Shown one piece after another: positions 37,318-47,302 of a stretch of 64,000 bases of DNA. Position numbers and translations under genes: made by a program. The first letter of the stretch is position 1. Each line of letters starts with the position of its first letter. The stretch covers positions 248,001 through 312,000 of the forward strand of contig NZ_JASHJC010000001.1 of assembly GCF_030733385.1 (NCBI RefSeq). The letters are read 5' to 3'. This stretch comes from Roseovarius sp. MMSF_3359. GTDB lineage: Bacteria > Pseudomonadota > Alphaproteobacteria > Rhodobacterales > Rhodobacteraceae. The notes below the pieces were generated by a model. That model was not told the origin of the DNA. It worked only from the letters and a program-made list of their open reading frames with translations, and did no database searches.

Positions 37318-37701
37318 TTGGGAAACCAGCCATTGAAAGGTGTCGCGCGCCTGATCGCGGCTTTCCATAACTCTGTCGCGGGTTTCGGCGATGTGTGGCG
37401 GGGCGAAGAAGCGTTCCGGCTTGAAGTCATCATCTTCGTGCTGTCCATCCCGGCAGCCTTCTGGCTCGGGAGCAGCATCTTTTCGGTGGTGCTCCTCATC
37501 GTTTCGGTTCTGCTTGTGGTGATCGTCGAAGTGCTGAACAGCGCGATCGAAGCCGTTGTGGATCGCATCGGGCCGGAACGCCACGAATTGTCACGCGTCG
37601 CCAAGGATCTGGGGTCTCTCGCGGTGCTGTTGTCGATGCTGGTGCCGGGCATCGTGTGGTCCGGCGCGCTTTATGCCAAGCTCTCAGGGCAGGCATTCTA
37701 A
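37318..37701 (+). CDS. dgkA: Diacylglycerol kinase DgkA
   Basis: This 127-residue trimeric inner-membrane kinase recycles diacylglycerol to phosphatidate. Three membrane segments and the family signature EVLNSAIEAVVDRIGPERHE followed by SRVAKDLGSLAVLLS are present. Start TTG 37318 has GGGAG 7 nt upstream and gives the usual length. A GTG at 37279 would add 13 polar residues. It is divergent from the pyrophosphatase gene. Confidence 0.9.
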   Translation: MGNQPLKGVARLIAAFHNSVAGFGDVWRGEEAFRLEVIIFVLSIPAAFWLGSSIFSVVLLIVSVLLVVIVEVLNSAIEAVVDRIGPERHELSRVAKDLGSLAVLLSMLVPGIVWSGALYAKLSGQAF

Positions 37702-37910
37702 CGCCACTTTTGCGATCACCGGTCGTGTCCGGGCGAGGGCCGACCCATACCCCAAGCTCAAACCGCCAAAAGATGACCCAAGGTAAGGGAAACCTGACTA
37801 ACCCTCCGCGACGTTTCCTCTTAGGCTAAATTTATTCTCCCGGGCTCCGCCAGAGGGGATGCCAGGGATTGCTGGTACCGGCGGGGACGGATTTTTCGAA
37901 GGGGTTATTA

Positions 37911-38333
37911 ATGCAGTCTGTTATCGAGTTCATCCGGGCGTATCCCGACCTTGCCGAGTTCATTGGTGTCATTGGTTTCATGCTCTATATTGGTGGTTTT
38001 TTCTCAGTTCAGAGTGGTATTCTGTGCGGCAACGGCATCACCTTTCCGGTGCTGCAGGTCTGTGCTGCGAGCTGTGTGCTCGTCAGCCTGAGCAGCGCCT
38101 ATAATCTGCCGTCCTTCATGATCCAGACGAGCTACATCGCGATCGGCCTTTTCGGGATTGCGTTGCGCCTGCGTCGTGTCCGCAGCAACCGGTTCCGGGG
38201 GAATGGGCGGCCGATCCTGCCGGCCAATGTCGAACCGATCAGTTTCGATGCCGATTGTCATCAACCTGCAACACTGTTTCGGCATACCCCTGAGCAGAGC
38301 GATCCCCCCAAATCCCCGGCGCTCTGTCCCTGA
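37911..38333 (+). CDS. Small membrane protein, CBU_0592-like
   Basis: This 140-residue protein has three hydrophobic segments (about 14-33, 45-65 and 70-88) and a polar C-terminal tail of about 50 residues. The core (EFIGVIGFMLYIGGFFSVQS, ASCVLVSLSSAYNLPSFMIQ) resembles small membrane proteins of the CBU_0592 type, whose function is unknown. ATG 37911 has GGGG 8 nt upstream. It lies alone between dgkA and the terminator of the convergent gcv operon. Confidence 0.65.
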   Translation: MQSVIEFIRAYPDLAEFIGVIGFMLYIGGFFSVQSGILCGNGITFPVLQVCAASCVLVSLSSAYNLPSFMIQTSYIAIGLFGIALRLRRVRSNRFRGNGRPILPANVEPISFDADCHQPATLFRHTPEQSDPPKSPALCP

Positions 38334-38357
38334 ATTTCAGAAATCTATTTTAGCACG

Positions 38358-38387
38358 AAAAAAGGGCGGCCCGTCAAAAGGCCGCCC
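38358..38387 (-). terminator. Rho-independent terminator of the gcv operon
   Basis: On the minus strand GGGCGGCC-N8-GGCCGCCC is followed by six T. It lies 23 nt beyond the gcvP stop. Confidence 0.85.
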
Positions 38388-38409
38388 TGTTACGTTTCTC
38401 GCGTGCTAA

Positions 38410-41259
38410 TTACTCCGCTGCTTCGGCATATTCGTCCATCGGCGGGCAGGTGCAGACAAGATGCCGGTCGCCATAGACGTTGTCGACGCGGTTCACCGGC
38501 GGCCAGTATTTGTCGACCCGGAACGACCCCGGCGGGAAGCACCCTTGTTCGCGGCTATAGGGCCGGTCCCAGTCACCCACGAGGTCATTGACCGTGTGGG
38601 GCGCGTGTTTCAGCGGGTTATTGTCGGCGTCGATCTTGCCGTCCTCGATGGCGCGGATCTCTTCGCGGATGGCGAGCATCGCGTCGCAGAACCGGTCGAG
38701 CTCGGCCTTGGTCTCGCTCTCGGTCGGCTCGACCATCAGCGTGCCCGCCACGGGCCAGCTCATCGTCGGCGCGTGAAAACCACTGTCGACCAGACGTTTG
38801 GCGATATCGTCGACGGTGACATGGGCGCTCTCGGCAAAGGGGCGCGTATCGAGGATGCACTCATGCGCCACCCGGCCGCCGCGACCGCGGTAGAGCACCT
38901 TGTAAGACCCTTCGAGCCGCTTGGCGATGTAGTTGGCGTTAAGGATCGCCACGCGCGTTGCCTGCGTCAGGCCCTCGCCGCCCATCATCAGGATATAGGC
39001 CCAAGAGATCGGCAGGATCGAGGGTGACCCGAAAGGTGCCGCCGAAACCGGCCCCTGTTCGCCGCCGGTTTCCGGATGGCCCGGCAGATGCGGGATCAGG
39101 TGTGCCTTGACGCCAATCGGTCCCATGCCGGGGCCGCCGCCCCCATGAGGGATGCAGAAGGTCTTGTGCAGGTTGAGGTGGCTTACGTCACCGCCCAGAT
39201 CGCCGGGACGGCTCAGACCCACCATCGCGTTCATGTTGGCGCCGTCGATATAGACCTGCCCGCCATGGTCATGGACCAGCTTGCAGACGTCCTTGACGGT
39301 CTCCTCGAACACGCCGTGAGTCGACGGATAGGTGATCATGCAACCCGCGAGGTTCTCGGAATGCTCCTCGACCTTGGCCTGGAAATCCTCCACGTCGATA
39401 TCGCCGTTTTCCTTTGACTGGATCGGCACCACCTTCCAGCCGACCATCATCGCGCTCGCGGGATTGGTGCCATGGGCTGACATCGGAATGAGGCAGATGT
39501 TGCGGTGCCCTTCGCCATTGGCCCGGTGATAGGCCGCGATGGTCAGAAGCCCAGCATATTCGCCCTGCGCGCCCGAGTTGGGCTGCATCGACAGGCCATC
39601 GTAGCCGGTGATCGTGCAGAGCTTGGCGCTCAGATCATCAATCAACTCCTTGTAGCCTTCGGCCTGATTGGCCGGAACAAACGGGTGCATCCGCGAAAAC
39701 TCCCGCCAGCTCACCGGCATCATCTCCGCAGCGGAGTTGAGCTTCATGGTGCAGCTTCCGAGAGGGATCATCGCCCGATCAAGCGCCAGGTCACGATCCG
39801 CCAGGCGGCGCATGTAGCGCATCATCTCTGTCTCGGCCCGGTTCATGTGGAAGATCGGGTGCGTCAGGTACTCGGTCTTGCGGTGCATGTTTTCCGGCAC
39901 GCGGTATTTGGGTTCGAAATCATCGTCGTTCTTGACGATCCCAAAGGCGCGCCAGACGGATTCGATGTTTTCCGGCCGGGTGCACTCGTCAAGGCTGATG
40001 CCGACGCGGGTTTCGCCCACTTTGCGCAGGTTGATCTTTTCATCCACGGCCGATTTCATCACGGCCGCCTGGAGCGGTCCGACATCGACGGTAATCGTGT
40101 CGAAAAATGCCTTGGGATCGACCTTGAAGCCCGCGTTTTCCAAACCTTCGGCAAGGCGCACTGTCTTGCGGTGGATGCGCTGCGCGATGGCCTTGAGGCC
40201 CTTGGGTCCGTGGAACACCGCGTACATCGACGCCATCACCGCCAGCAGGGCCTGCGCGGTACAGACGTTCGACATCGCCTTCTCGCGGCGGATATGCTGC
40301 TCGCGGGTTTGCAGTGACAGGCGATAGGCGCGGTTGCCGTTGGCGTCGATGCTGACGCCGATGATCCGCCCGGGCATGGAGCGTTTATAGGCGTCCTTGC
40401 AGGCCATGTAGGCCGCGTGCGGTCCGCCATAGCCAAGCGGCACGCCAAAGCGTTGCGTGCTGCCCACGGCAATATCGGCGCCCATTTGACCGGGCTCCTT
40501 GAGCAGCGTCAGCGCCAGCGGATCGGCCACCACGATGCCGATGGCCTTGTGCTCATGCAGCTTGGTGATGTGATCGGTGAAATCGCGCACATGGCCATAG
40601 GTGCCCGGATATTGGAAGATGGCGCCGAAAACCTGTTCGGGGTCCAGCTTGTCGGGGTTGCCGACGATCACCTCGATCCCCAGAGGCTCCGCACGGGTCT
40701 TGATGACGGCGATGTTCTGCGGGTGACAATCGCGATCGACGAAGAACGCCATTTGTTTGGATTTCGACACCCGCTGCGCCATGGTCATGGCCTCGGCGCA
40801 GGCGGTGGATTCGTCCAGGAGTGAGGCATTGGCGATCTCGAGCCCGGTGAGGTCGCTGACCATGGTCTGGTAGTTCAGGAGCGCCTCAAGGCGGCCTTGC
40901 GAAATCTCCGGCTGATAAGGCGTGTAGGCCGTGTACCAGGCCGGGTTTTCCAGGATGTTGCGCTGGATCGCGGGCGGGGTCACGGTGCCGTGGTAGCCTT
41001 GCCCGATGAGCGACGTCAGAACCTTGTTCTTGCCCGCAGTCAGGCGCATGTGGTGCAAGAGTTCACGCTCCGACATGGGCCGCCCGAAATCCAGGGGCTC
41101 TTCCTGACGGATCGCTTTCGGAACCGTTTGGTCGATCAGCTCATCAAGGCTTTCCACGCCCAGTTCGGCCAGCATTTCGTCCATTTCCTCGGGGGAGGGG
41201 CCGATATGACGCCGGTTGGCAAAGTCGTACGGAAGATAGTTGGTTGGTTCAAAAGCCAT
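38410..41259 (-). CDS. gcvP: Glycine dehydrogenase (decarboxylating), P protein
   Basis: This 949-residue single-chain P protein of the glycine cleavage system is PLP-dependent. It releases CO2 from glycine and loads the aminomethyl group on GcvH. The N-terminal half holds [14 protein letters not shown] and [20 protein letters not shown]. The C-terminal half has the Schiff-base Lys in [23 protein letters not shown] 41259 has GGAG 6 nt upstream. It is last in the gcvT-gcvH-gcvP order under the glycine riboswitch. Confidence 0.97.
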   Translation of the reverse strand: MAFEPTNYLPYDFANRRHIGPSPEEMDEMLAELGVESLDELIDQTVPKAIRQEEPLDFGRPMSERELLHHMRLTAGKNKVLTSLIGQGYHGTVTPPAIQRNILENPAWYTAYTPYQPEISQGRLEALLNYQTMVSDLTGLEIANASLLDESTACAEAMTMAQRVSKSKQMAFFVDRDCHPQNIAVIKTRAEPLGIEVIVGNPDKLDPEQVFGAIFQYPGTYGHVRDFTDHITKLHEHKAIGIVVADPLALTLLKEPGQMGADIAVGSTQRFGVPLGYGGPHAAYMACKDAYKRSMPGRIIGVSIDANGNRAYRLSLQTREQHIRREKAMSNVCTAQALLAVMASMYAVFHGPKGLKAIAQRIHRKTVRLAEGLENAGFKVDPKAFFDTITVDVGPLQAAVMKSAVDEKINLRKVGETRVGISLDECTRPENIESVWRAFGIVKNDDDFEPKYRVPENMHRKTEYLTHPIFHMNRAETEMMRYMRRLADRDLALDRAMIPLGSCTMKLNSAAEMMPVSWREFSRMHPFVPANQAEGYKELIDDLSAKLCTITGYDGLSMQPNSGAQGEYAGLLTIAAYHRANGEGHRNICLIPMSAHGTNPASAMMVGWKVVPIQSKENGDIDVEDFQAKVEEHSENLAGCMITYPSTHGVFEETVKDVCKLVHDHGGQVYIDGANMNAMVGLSRPGDLGGDVSHLNLHKTFCIPHGGGGPGMGPIGVKAHLIPHLPGHPETGGEQGPVSAAPFGSPSILPISWAYILMMGGEGLTQATRVAILNANYIAKRLEGSYKVLYRGRGGRVAHECILDTRPFAESAHVTVDDIAKRLVDSGFHAPTMSWPVAGTLMVEPTESETKAELDRFCDAMLAIREEIRAIEDGKIDADNNPLKHAPHTVNDLVGDWDRPYSREQGCFPPGSFRVDKYWPPVNRVDNVYGDRHLVCTCPPMDEYAEAAE

Positions 41260-41338
41260 TCCACACTCCATCAGGTAAGAGGCAGACCCGCATCGGACGG
41301 GTCCGCGAAGTTTGCAATTTTTTCAAGCGGTTGAAGCG

Positions 41339-41698
41339 TTAGCCGATAAACTTCTTATAGGCCGCTTCGTCCATGTAGTCGTCCATCTGACCGGGATCGC
41401 TGGCCTTGATCTTGAAGAACCACGCATCACCCTCCGGGTCCTCGTTGACCTTGCCGGGTTCATCGGCCAGGGCTTCGTTCACTTCGACGATCTCACCGTC
41501 GATCGGGGCCAGGATATCGCTGGCGGCCTTCACGGATTCGATCACGACGGCATCATCGTCCTTGGTCACTTCGGTGCCGACCTCGGGCAGTTCGACAAAG
41601 ACCACATCGCCCAACTGCTCGCTGGCATGGGCGGTAATGCCCACCACCACAACATCATCCTCGACGCGCAGCCATTCGTGTTCTTCGGTGTATTTCAT
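41339..41698 (-). CDS. gcvH: Glycine cleavage system H protein
   Basis: This 119-residue lipoyl carrier shuttles the aminomethyl intermediate between GcvP, GcvT and lipoamide dehydrogenase. The lipoyl lysine is in [15 protein letters not shown] (about Lys63). The N-terminal block is [13 protein letters not shown]. It lies 21 nt after gcvT and 79 nt before gcvP on the minus strand. Confidence 0.97.
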   Translation of the reverse strand: MKYTEEHEWLRVEDDVVVVGITAHASEQLGDVVFVELPEVGTEVTKDDDAVVIESVKAASDILAPIDGEIVEVNEALADEPGKVNEDPEGDAWFFKIKASDPGQMDDYMDEAAYKKFIG

Positions 41699-41719
41699 CT
41701 GGGTCTCTCCCTTGGTTGA

Positions 41720-42844
41720 TCAGCGTTTGAAATTGGCGGGGGTGAAGGGCATGGCGGTCACCGTCACCGGCTGGCGTTTACCGCGAACCTCCCCGAAAAG
41801 CTGCGTGCCTTCTGCGGCTAGGTCGGACGTGACATAGGCCATCGACATTGGCCCTTCGATCGTCGGGCCAAACGCGCCCGAGGTGACATGGCCGATCTGC
41901 TCACCACCCTCGGCGCCGGCAAAAAGCGGCGTGCCGTCGCGCATCGGTGCGCGGCCTTCGGGGCGCAGGCCCACACGGGTGCGGGAGGCACCATTTTCCA
42001 GCTCGCCCAGGATGCGGTCGGCCCCGGGGAAGCCCCCCTCGCGCTCACCGCCCTTGCGGCGTACCTTCTGAATGGCCCAGGTCAGCGCGGCCTCGACCGG
42101 CGTGGTGCCGGTGTCGATGTCATTGCCATAAAGGCAAAGTCCGCCCTCAAGCCGCAGGCTGTCGCGGGCGCCAAGGCCGATGGGTTCCACGTCGTCATGC
42201 GCGAGCAGCGCCTTGGCCAGGGCAACGGCGTTTTCGTTCAGAACGGAAATCTCGTATCCGTCCTCACCGGTATAACCCGAGCGCGAGATCCAAAGCTCGT
42301 CAAAATCCGAGCTGAAGATGCCCACATCCATGAATTTCATGTCGGCCACCCCGGGAACAAGCGCCTCCAGCACCGCTTCGGCGGCGGGACCTTGCAGCGC
42401 CATCAACGCCCGTTCGGTGATCTCGTCAACGGAACATCCTTCAAGGCTTTCGCGCATATGCGCGATGTCCGCTTCCTTGCAGGCGGCATTGACCACGACG
42501 AACATGTGGTCGCCGCGATTGGCCAGCATCAGATCGTCGAGGATGCCGCCATGGTCATTCGTGAAGAACCCATAGCGTTGGCGATTTGTGCCCAGCCCGG
42601 CCAGGTTCACCGGCACCAGCTTTTCCATGGCAAGTGCGGCGGCTTCATACCCATCGGCGGAATAGACGATGACCTGACCCATGTGGCTGACGTCAAAAAG
42701 CCCGGCCTTGGCGCGGGTGTGCAGATGTTCCTTCATCACGCCAAGCGGATATTGCACCGGCATTTCATAGCCTGCGAAGGGTACCATCTTGCCGCCCAGC
42801 TCGACATGCAGGTCATGCAACGGAGTCGTCTTCAGATCGCTCAT
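41720..42844 (-). CDS. gcvT: Glycine cleavage system aminomethyltransferase, T protein
   Basis: This 374-residue enzyme transfers the aminomethyl carbon from GcvH to tetrahydrofolate and releases ammonia. Motifs are GYEMPVQYPLGVMKEHLHTR, FDVSHMGQ and the folate-site acid in GYTGEDGYEI. ATG 42844 has GGGAGG upstream. It is the first gene after the tandem glycine riboswitch, whose 3' edge lies about 85 nt from the start codon. Confidence 0.96.
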   Translation of the reverse strand: MSDLKTTPLHDLHVELGGKMVPFAGYEMPVQYPLGVMKEHLHTRAKAGLFDVSHMGQVIVYSADGYEAAALAMEKLVPVNLAGLGTNRQRYGFFTNDHGGILDDLMLANRGDHMFVVVNAACKEADIAHMRESLEGCSVDEITERALMALQGPAAEAVLEALVPGVADMKFMDVGIFSSDFDELWISRSGYTGEDGYEISVLNENAVALAKALLAHDDVEPIGLGARDSLRLEGGLCLYGNDIDTGTTPVEAALTWAIQKVRRKGGEREGGFPGADRILGELENGASRTRVGLRPEGRAPMRDGTPLFAGAEGGEQIGHVTSGAFGPTIEGPMSMAYVTSDLAAEGTQLFGEVRGKRQPVTVTAMPFTPANFKR

Positions 42845-42927
42845 CGCTTTCCTCCCAATCTCTCGCCGGGGAAAATCTGTCGATCCGTCCGGCATCGGTT
42901 ACGCAAGCTCAGCGGCTTGCCACGATG

Positions 42928-43078
42928 CCCCCTCTGTCCTTTCGCCTGAGATCGCTATCCCTTCGGCGGGTGCAGCTTGCACCACTCTCCAGAGTTTATC
43001 AATCTGATCGGTCCTGAGGGCCTGAGAGTTTCCGGGGCGGTTGCTCCTTCGGCACCGGCATTGCCGGTTCTCCCGTTC
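42928..43078 (-). promoter_or_regulatory. Tandem glycine riboswitch
   Basis: Read on the minus strand, two aptamers follow each other. The first has GGGAGA, GCCGAAGGAGCAA and AAACTCTCAGGC. The second has CTCTGGAGAG, CGCCGAAGGG, ATCTCAGGC and GGACAGAGGGG. These are the canonical conserved blocks of the gcvT motif. The element precedes gcvTHP, where glycine binding normally turns expression on. Confidence 0.95.
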
Positions 43079-43176
43079 AGATTTGTGCATGCTTTAGTGT
43101 ACAAAGTGAGTCGGGGCAAGGTGGTTTCTCAATCCAGCATAGCCTTTGCCGGTTGGCGGGCGCAATTATTTGATAT

Positions 43177-43947
43177 CTATTGGTAATTTTTTGCCAATGA
43201 TCGCAGAGCCACCTCTGATGCGGTATCCGCGGGAAAGAAAAGTTCGATTCTCAGATCATCCAGTAACAGGTCTTCGGGCGTCCCGAACTGTGCGATGGTA
43301 GCAAAGAGCGCGAGGCGCAGATCACCCGCCCGGTAGATTGCTGGCACTACTGGACCAAGGGTTGGCGTGTCCGGTTCGGGGACGCGCGACAGATGATCTG
43401 CAACCCGATCCAGTGCCGGTATGCCACCCTGTGCCGCGCTTTCCGTCCGCAATCGTCGCGCGGTGTGATGAGCGACCTCGGGCCAGTTTTCGATCACTTC
43501 GGACAATTCTTCGGCGACGAGAAGATCAAGCAAACTGTCGCCTTCGCCGATGCCCATCAGACCAAACAGGTTTTCGGCGGGGGTATTCATCCGAACCAGC
43601 GACCAGAGCCGGTCAAGTGCAATCGCGGGGTAGGGTGCATGGCAATCAAGCATGTGATCGATGGCGCCGCGGATGGGGGCCATCTCGGCATCGTCCCAGG
43701 CCCGCTGGGGATAGCGCGCGGCAAATCCCGCATGGGTCAGCATCTGGTTGCGCGCGTCCAGTGGCAATTCCAGCGCATCACCCAGACGCCCGATCATGTC
43801 GCGGCTTGGCCGGGCGCGCCCGGTTTCGAGAAAGGAGATATGGCGGGCCGACACATCGGCCTCAAGCGCGAGGTCAAGCTGGCTGAACCGACGTGCCTTG
43901 CGCCAGGTCTTCAGGGAATGGGGAAATCCGGTCATGCCCCCATCCAT
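43177..43947 (-). CDS. XRE-family regulator with MmyB-like ligand domain
   Basis: This 256-residue regulator has an N-terminal helix-turn-helix (LKTWRKARRFSQLDLALEAD, VSARHISFLETGRARPS, residues 11-65). The MmyB-like domain (RYPQRAWDDAEMAPIRGAID, PYPAIALDRLWSLVRMNTPA) is of the type that may bind fatty acids or similar ligands. ATG 43947 has GAGG 5 nt upstream, with ATG 43935 as the alternative. A perfect TTACCT-GCG-AGGTAA palindrome lies 25 nt upstream in the divergent promoter region, a probable autoregulatory operator. Confidence 0.87.
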   Translation of the reverse strand: MDGGMTGFPHSLKTWRKARRFSQLDLALEADVSARHISFLETGRARPSRDMIGRLGDALELPLDARNQMLTHAGFAARYPQRAWDDAEMAPIRGAIDHMLDCHAPYPAIALDRLWSLVRMNTPAENLFGLMGIGEGDSLLDLLVAEELSEVIENWPEVAHHTARRLRTESAAQGGIPALDRVADHLSRVPEPDTPTLGPVVPAIYRAGDLRLALFATIAQFGTPEDLLLDDLRIELFFPADTASEVALRSLAKNYQ

Positions 43948-43971
43948 ACCTCATGATGCGGCGCAGGTCAG

Positions 43972-43986
43972 TTACCTGCGAGGTAA
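43972..43986. promoter_or_regulatory. Palindromic operator candidate TTACCT-N3-AGGTAA
   Basis: A perfect 6-bp inverted repeat around GCG lies between the divergent XRE regulator (start 43947) and the small membrane protein gene (start 44069). Its position suits control of both by the XRE regulator. Confidence 0.65.
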
Positions 43987-44068
43987 TTGTTTTGCGAATG
44001 GAGGGGCCGATAAACAGCAAGGCAAGCCCCGAGAAGGGCGTAACGAACACCGATGGAGACCCCTTCAC

Positions 44069-44422
44069 ATGACCTTTCTGCGCAATTTCACCCTCGTGCT
44101 CTTCCTCGCGATCACGGCCCATACGCTTTACACCGGCATCGTTTACGGCTGGAATTTCGTCTCCGTTTTCCTTGCGGTCCTCTTCAGCCTTACCTGGCAG
44201 GGGCAGTTTGCTTTGGATTTCCTGTGTTACCTGATGCTGTCAGGGCTTTGGGTCGCCTGGCGCGGGGGCTTCACCGGGGCTTCTATCGCCTTGGGCCTGT
44301 TGGCGTCGGTGATGGGGATGCTGGTCTTTGCCGTTCTGATCCTGATCTTCATCAGGCAATCGAGCGGGGATATGCGCAAGCTGCTTCTGGGCGTGCACGG
44401 GGACCCCGATAAGCCGTCATAA
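44069..44422 (+). CDS. Small integral membrane protein
   Basis: This 117-residue protein has about four hydrophobic segments (TLVLFLAITAHTLYTGIVYG, FVSVFLAVLFSLTWQGQFAL, LCYLMLSGLWVAWRGGF, LGLLASVMGMLVFAVLILIF) and a short basic cytoplasmic tail. I do not recognise the family. ATG 44069 has GGAG 10 nt upstream. Its promoter region is shared with the XRE regulator and contains the TTACCT palindrome, so it is the likely regulated partner. Confidence 0.7.
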   Translation: MTFLRNFTLVLFLAITAHTLYTGIVYGWNFVSVFLAVLFSLTWQGQFALDFLCYLMLSGLWVAWRGGFTGASIALGLLASVMGMLVFAVLILIFIRQSSGDMRKLLLGVHGDPDKPS

Positions 44423-44518
44423 GAGCAAAGGCATTTGCACCGGTCTACCGGCCGCGATTGCCGTGTTTGGCTGGCGCCATACCAGGCACCCTGTTCGGGC
44501 CAATGATCCCGCGCGACT

Positions 44519-44929
44519 TCAACTCAGTTTCGGCACGCCACCCGGCAGTTTGTCTCGGTCCACGACAGCCGCCCGCAAACTGCGGCCGATACGGTGCGCC
44601 AAGGCCGACCAAGCATCGGCCTGCTGCGGCGTCAACTCGGCCCTGAGGGTCTTGTCAAACAGCGCCAGCCAGCTTTCGAACATGCCCGGACGCACATTGC
44701 CTGCGTTGACATGGGCACTGACCGGGCTGCCCTCATAGCTGCGTTCGTGCAGGATCGTATTGGCCCAGAAATCGGCCACCTTGGCCTCATGCGACGGCCA
44801 GTCATCGACATGCACGGCGAAAATCGGTCCCAACCCCGGGTGCTGGCGAATGGCCTCGTAGAACGCGGCGACAACCCGCTCGATTTCCGGGCGGGTCACA
44901 TCAAATCGTGGGGGCAAAACCGGTGCCAT
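44519..44929 (-). CDS. Group III truncated haemoglobin
   Basis: This 136-residue haem protein of the truncated 2/2 globin class has the B-helix Tyr in VVAAFYEAIRQHPGLGPIF, the E-helix HEAKVADFWANTILH, and the likely proximal His in GSPVSAHVNAGNVRPGMF. The G-helix Trp is in ESWLALF, the group III pattern also seen in Campylobacter Ctb. Oxygen or nitric oxide chemistry is the family expectation. The reading frame has no partner gene close by. Confidence 0.9.
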   Translation of the reverse strand: MAPVLPPRFDVTRPEIERVVAAFYEAIRQHPGLGPIFAVHVDDWPSHEAKVADFWANTILHERSYEGSPVSAHVNAGNVRPGMFESWLALFDKTLRAELTPQQADAWSALAHRIGRSLRAAVVDRDKLPGGVPKLS

Positions 44930-45054
44930 GCTTTTCTATTGGCGCAGGACGGCACGGCATGCAATGGCGTTGTCGCGTGGGGTGGATGACAGGCGGCGCC
45001 GCTGCGCTATGTTAGGCGAAAGGAGCCAAATGCGCGCAACAGGGGAGATCGGCA

Positions 45055-46665
45055 ATGGAGAGCCTGGCTGGAGATCTGCGGGAAATGCAGCGAACACCGC
45101 TGCATGATAATCACGTCGAGGCGCTTAAAAAGGCGGGCGAAATCAAGACCTTTTCCGCGGGTACAATCGTGGGTGAAATCGGCGAACCGATGGACCATTT
45201 CATCTATGTGCTCGAGGGAGAGATCGTCGTGCTCGACGCGATGACCCGCAAACCCTACCTGCCGCATTCCCTTGGTCCGACGCAGTTCATGGGTGACATT
45301 TCGTTCCTGAACGGTGGGACGTTCAAGCTGCCGATGCAGGCATCGCAAGAGACACGGGTCATTTGTGTGCCCCGCAAGGTGATGCTCGAGTTGATGGCGA
45401 AAGTCCCGGAGATGAGCGATATCGTCATCACCGTTTTTGCCGCGCGCCATCGCCGTCAGGTCGAGGACCGCGACAGTGGCATCACCCTGATTGGCGCCGA
45501 AAGTGATCGCAACATCCGCCGCATCGCCTCCTTTGCGTCGCGTAACCGCATCCCCGTGCGGATGCTTGAGTTGCAGACCGAAGAGGCCGAGGTAGAGGCC
45601 AAGGAATGTGCCATCGCGCTCAACCGGCCCGCTGTGATCTTCGGCAAGCATGATGTGATCGAGGACCCGACACCGGCCAGCATTGCCGAAAGGCTGGGCA
45701 TGGGATTGGAGGTCTGTCGGGATGAGGTTCTGGACGTCCTGATTGTCGGTGGCGGCCCTGCCGGTGTTGCGGCGGCGGTTTATGCCGGCGCCGAAGGCTT
45801 GAGCGCGCTGGTGATCGAGGACACGGCCATCGGCGGGCAGGCTGGCACCTCAAGTCGGATCGAGAACTACATGGGCTTTCCCACAGGTATATCCGGGGGT
45901 GACCTGGTCTGGCGCGGTGAGGTGCAGGCGATGAAATTCGGCACCCGTTTCGCCATGCCCCTGCGCGTGGTCTCCCTGGAAAAGCGTGAGGATGGGCTTT
46001 TCTGCGCGACGCTGGATGACGAGACAGAGCTTTGCGCCAAGGCAATCGTCGTCGCGACCGGTGTGCAGTACCGCCGGCTGCCGATCAACCGGCTCGAGGC
46101 GCTGGAAGGCGCGGGGGTCTATTACGCCGCCACCGAGACCGAGGCGCGGTATTGTCGCGACAGCGAGGTCTTTGTCGTCGGCGGTGGCAATTCCGCGGGG
46201 CAGGCGGCGATGTATCTCTGTCGCAGCGCGCGACATGTGCATGTACTGATCCGCGGTAACTCGCTTGCCGCGTCGATGTCGGATTACCTGTCGAGCCGCC
46301 TCGATGCGGACCCATCTGTCACTGTGCATTTCGGCGCGCAAGTGTTTGAGCTGCACGGGGGTGACACGCTCGAAGCAATCACCGTGACCGGCCCCGATGG
46401 CCCGCGCAAATGCGAGACAAGCGGCCTTTTTATCATGGCGGGTGCCGCGCCTAATACCGGTTGGCTGTCCGACCTGATCGCGTTGGACGACAAGGGGTTC
46501 GTCAAGACCGGCGATGCCGTCGGTCAAAGCTCGCCCTTTGCCACTTCCGAGCCAGGCATTTTCGCGGTGGGCGATGTGCGCGCCGGATCGGTCAAGCGCG
46601 TGGCCTCTGCCGTGGGCGAAGGATCGGTGGTGATTTCAAGGGTCTGGGAACATGTGAACGCCTGA
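45055..46665 (+). CDS. Cyclic-nucleotide-binding domain fused to a thioredoxin-reductase-like flavoprotein
   Basis: This 536-residue fusion has three parts. Residues 1-125 form a cNMP-binding beta barrel (VGEIGEPMDHFIYVLEGEIV). Residues 140-215 are thioredoxin-fold-like. The C-terminal 310 residues resemble thioredoxin reductase, with FAD site VLIVGGGPAGVAAAVYAG, GGQAGTSSRIENYMGFP, NAD site FVVGGGNSAGQAAMYL and closing IFAVGDVRAGSVKR. The usual redox CxxC is replaced by YYAATETEARYC, so it is not a classical thioredoxin reductase. The electron acceptor is unknown. The barrel may respond to a nucleotide ligand. Confidence 0.85.
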   Translation: MESLAGDLREMQRTPLHDNHVEALKKAGEIKTFSAGTIVGEIGEPMDHFIYVLEGEIVVLDAMTRKPYLPHSLGPTQFMGDISFLNGGTFKLPMQASQETRVICVPRKVMLELMAKVPEMSDIVITVFAARHRRQVEDRDSGITLIGAESDRNIRRIASFASRNRIPVRMLELQTEEAEVEAKECAIALNRPAVIFGKHDVIEDPTPASIAERLGMGLEVCRDEVLDVLIVGGGPAGVAAAVYAGAEGLSALVIEDTAIGGQAGTSSRIENYMGFPTGISGGDLVWRGEVQAMKFGTRFAMPLRVVSLEKREDGLFCATLDDETELCAKAIVVATGVQYRRLPINRLEALEGAGVYYAATETEARYCRDSEVFVVGGGNSAGQAAMYLCRSARHVHVLIRGNSLAASMSDYLSSRLDADPSVTVHFGAQVFELHGGDTLEAITVTGPDGPRKCETSGLFIMAGAAPNTGWLSDLIALDDKGFVKTGDAVGQSSPFATSEPGIFAVGDVRAGSVKRVASAVGEGSVVISRVWEHVNA

Positions 46666-46669
46666 GGCG

Positions 46670-47302
46670 TCATTCGTCGTAAAGCCGCTTTTCGTCGTTA
46701 TGCCTGAGCCGTGCGGCCAGGTCGGCAATGTCCTCGGTCAACTCGCCATGGGCCATCAACGCCTCGGCATAGGTCGGCAGGGCATCGACCGGCAATTGCG
46801 CATCCGGATGCCAGAGCCGTGAGCGGATGATCGACTTGCCGCAATGATAAAACGCCTCTTCGACCCGTACGATCACGGCGAAGTCGGGAACGCGCCCCTT
46901 GATCGCGCATTGCTCCCGCACGGCCATATCCTCGACCACAACGGCGCTGCCATTCACGCGCACCACCTCGTTGCGGTTCGGCACCAGGAAAACCAGCCCC
47001 ACGCGCCCCGTCTCCATGATGTTGCGAAACCCGTCGTAGCGGTGATTGCCGGGCCGGTCGGGGATGGCCAATGTCTTGGGGTCCAGCACTTTGACAAACC
47101 CCGCCGGGTCGCCCTTGGGCGAGATATCCATGTTGCCCGCCCTGTCCACCGTGGCCATCGTCAGGAAGGTCGAATGTTCGATCCAGATGCGGCAGAGATC
47201 GTCAATGTGGTCGATGAATTTCTGTGTCTGGCTCTCGTAGGGCTGACGTTGATTTGCATAGACCTGCTCGATCGAGGTCAGCACATCCTTGGGCTCGTAC
47301 AT
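46670..47302 (-). CDS. PPOX-type FMN-dependent flavoprotein (MSMEG_1061-like)
   Basis: This 210-residue split-beta-barrel flavoprotein is of the pyridoxamine-phosphate-oxidase-like superfamily. Blocks are FLTMATVDRAGNMDISPKGD, then AGFVKVLDPKTLAIPDRPGN, HRYDGFRNIMETGRVGLVFL and the late FYHCGKSIIRSRLW. They fit the MSMEG_1061-type group, whose substrates are mostly unknown. ATG 47302 has AGGAAAG upstream. The stop lies 4 nt from the stop of the convergent fusion flavoprotein gene. Confidence 0.87.
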   Translation of the reverse strand: MYEPKDVLTSIEQVYANQRQPYESQTQKFIDHIDDLCRIWIEHSTFLTMATVDRAGNMDISPKGDPAGFVKVLDPKTLAIPDRPGNHRYDGFRNIMETGRVGLVFLVPNRNEVVRVNGSAVVVEDMAVREQCAIKGRVPDFAVIVRVEEAFYHCGKSIIRSRLWHPDAQLPVDALPTYAEALMAHGELTEDIADLAARLRHNDEKRLYDE

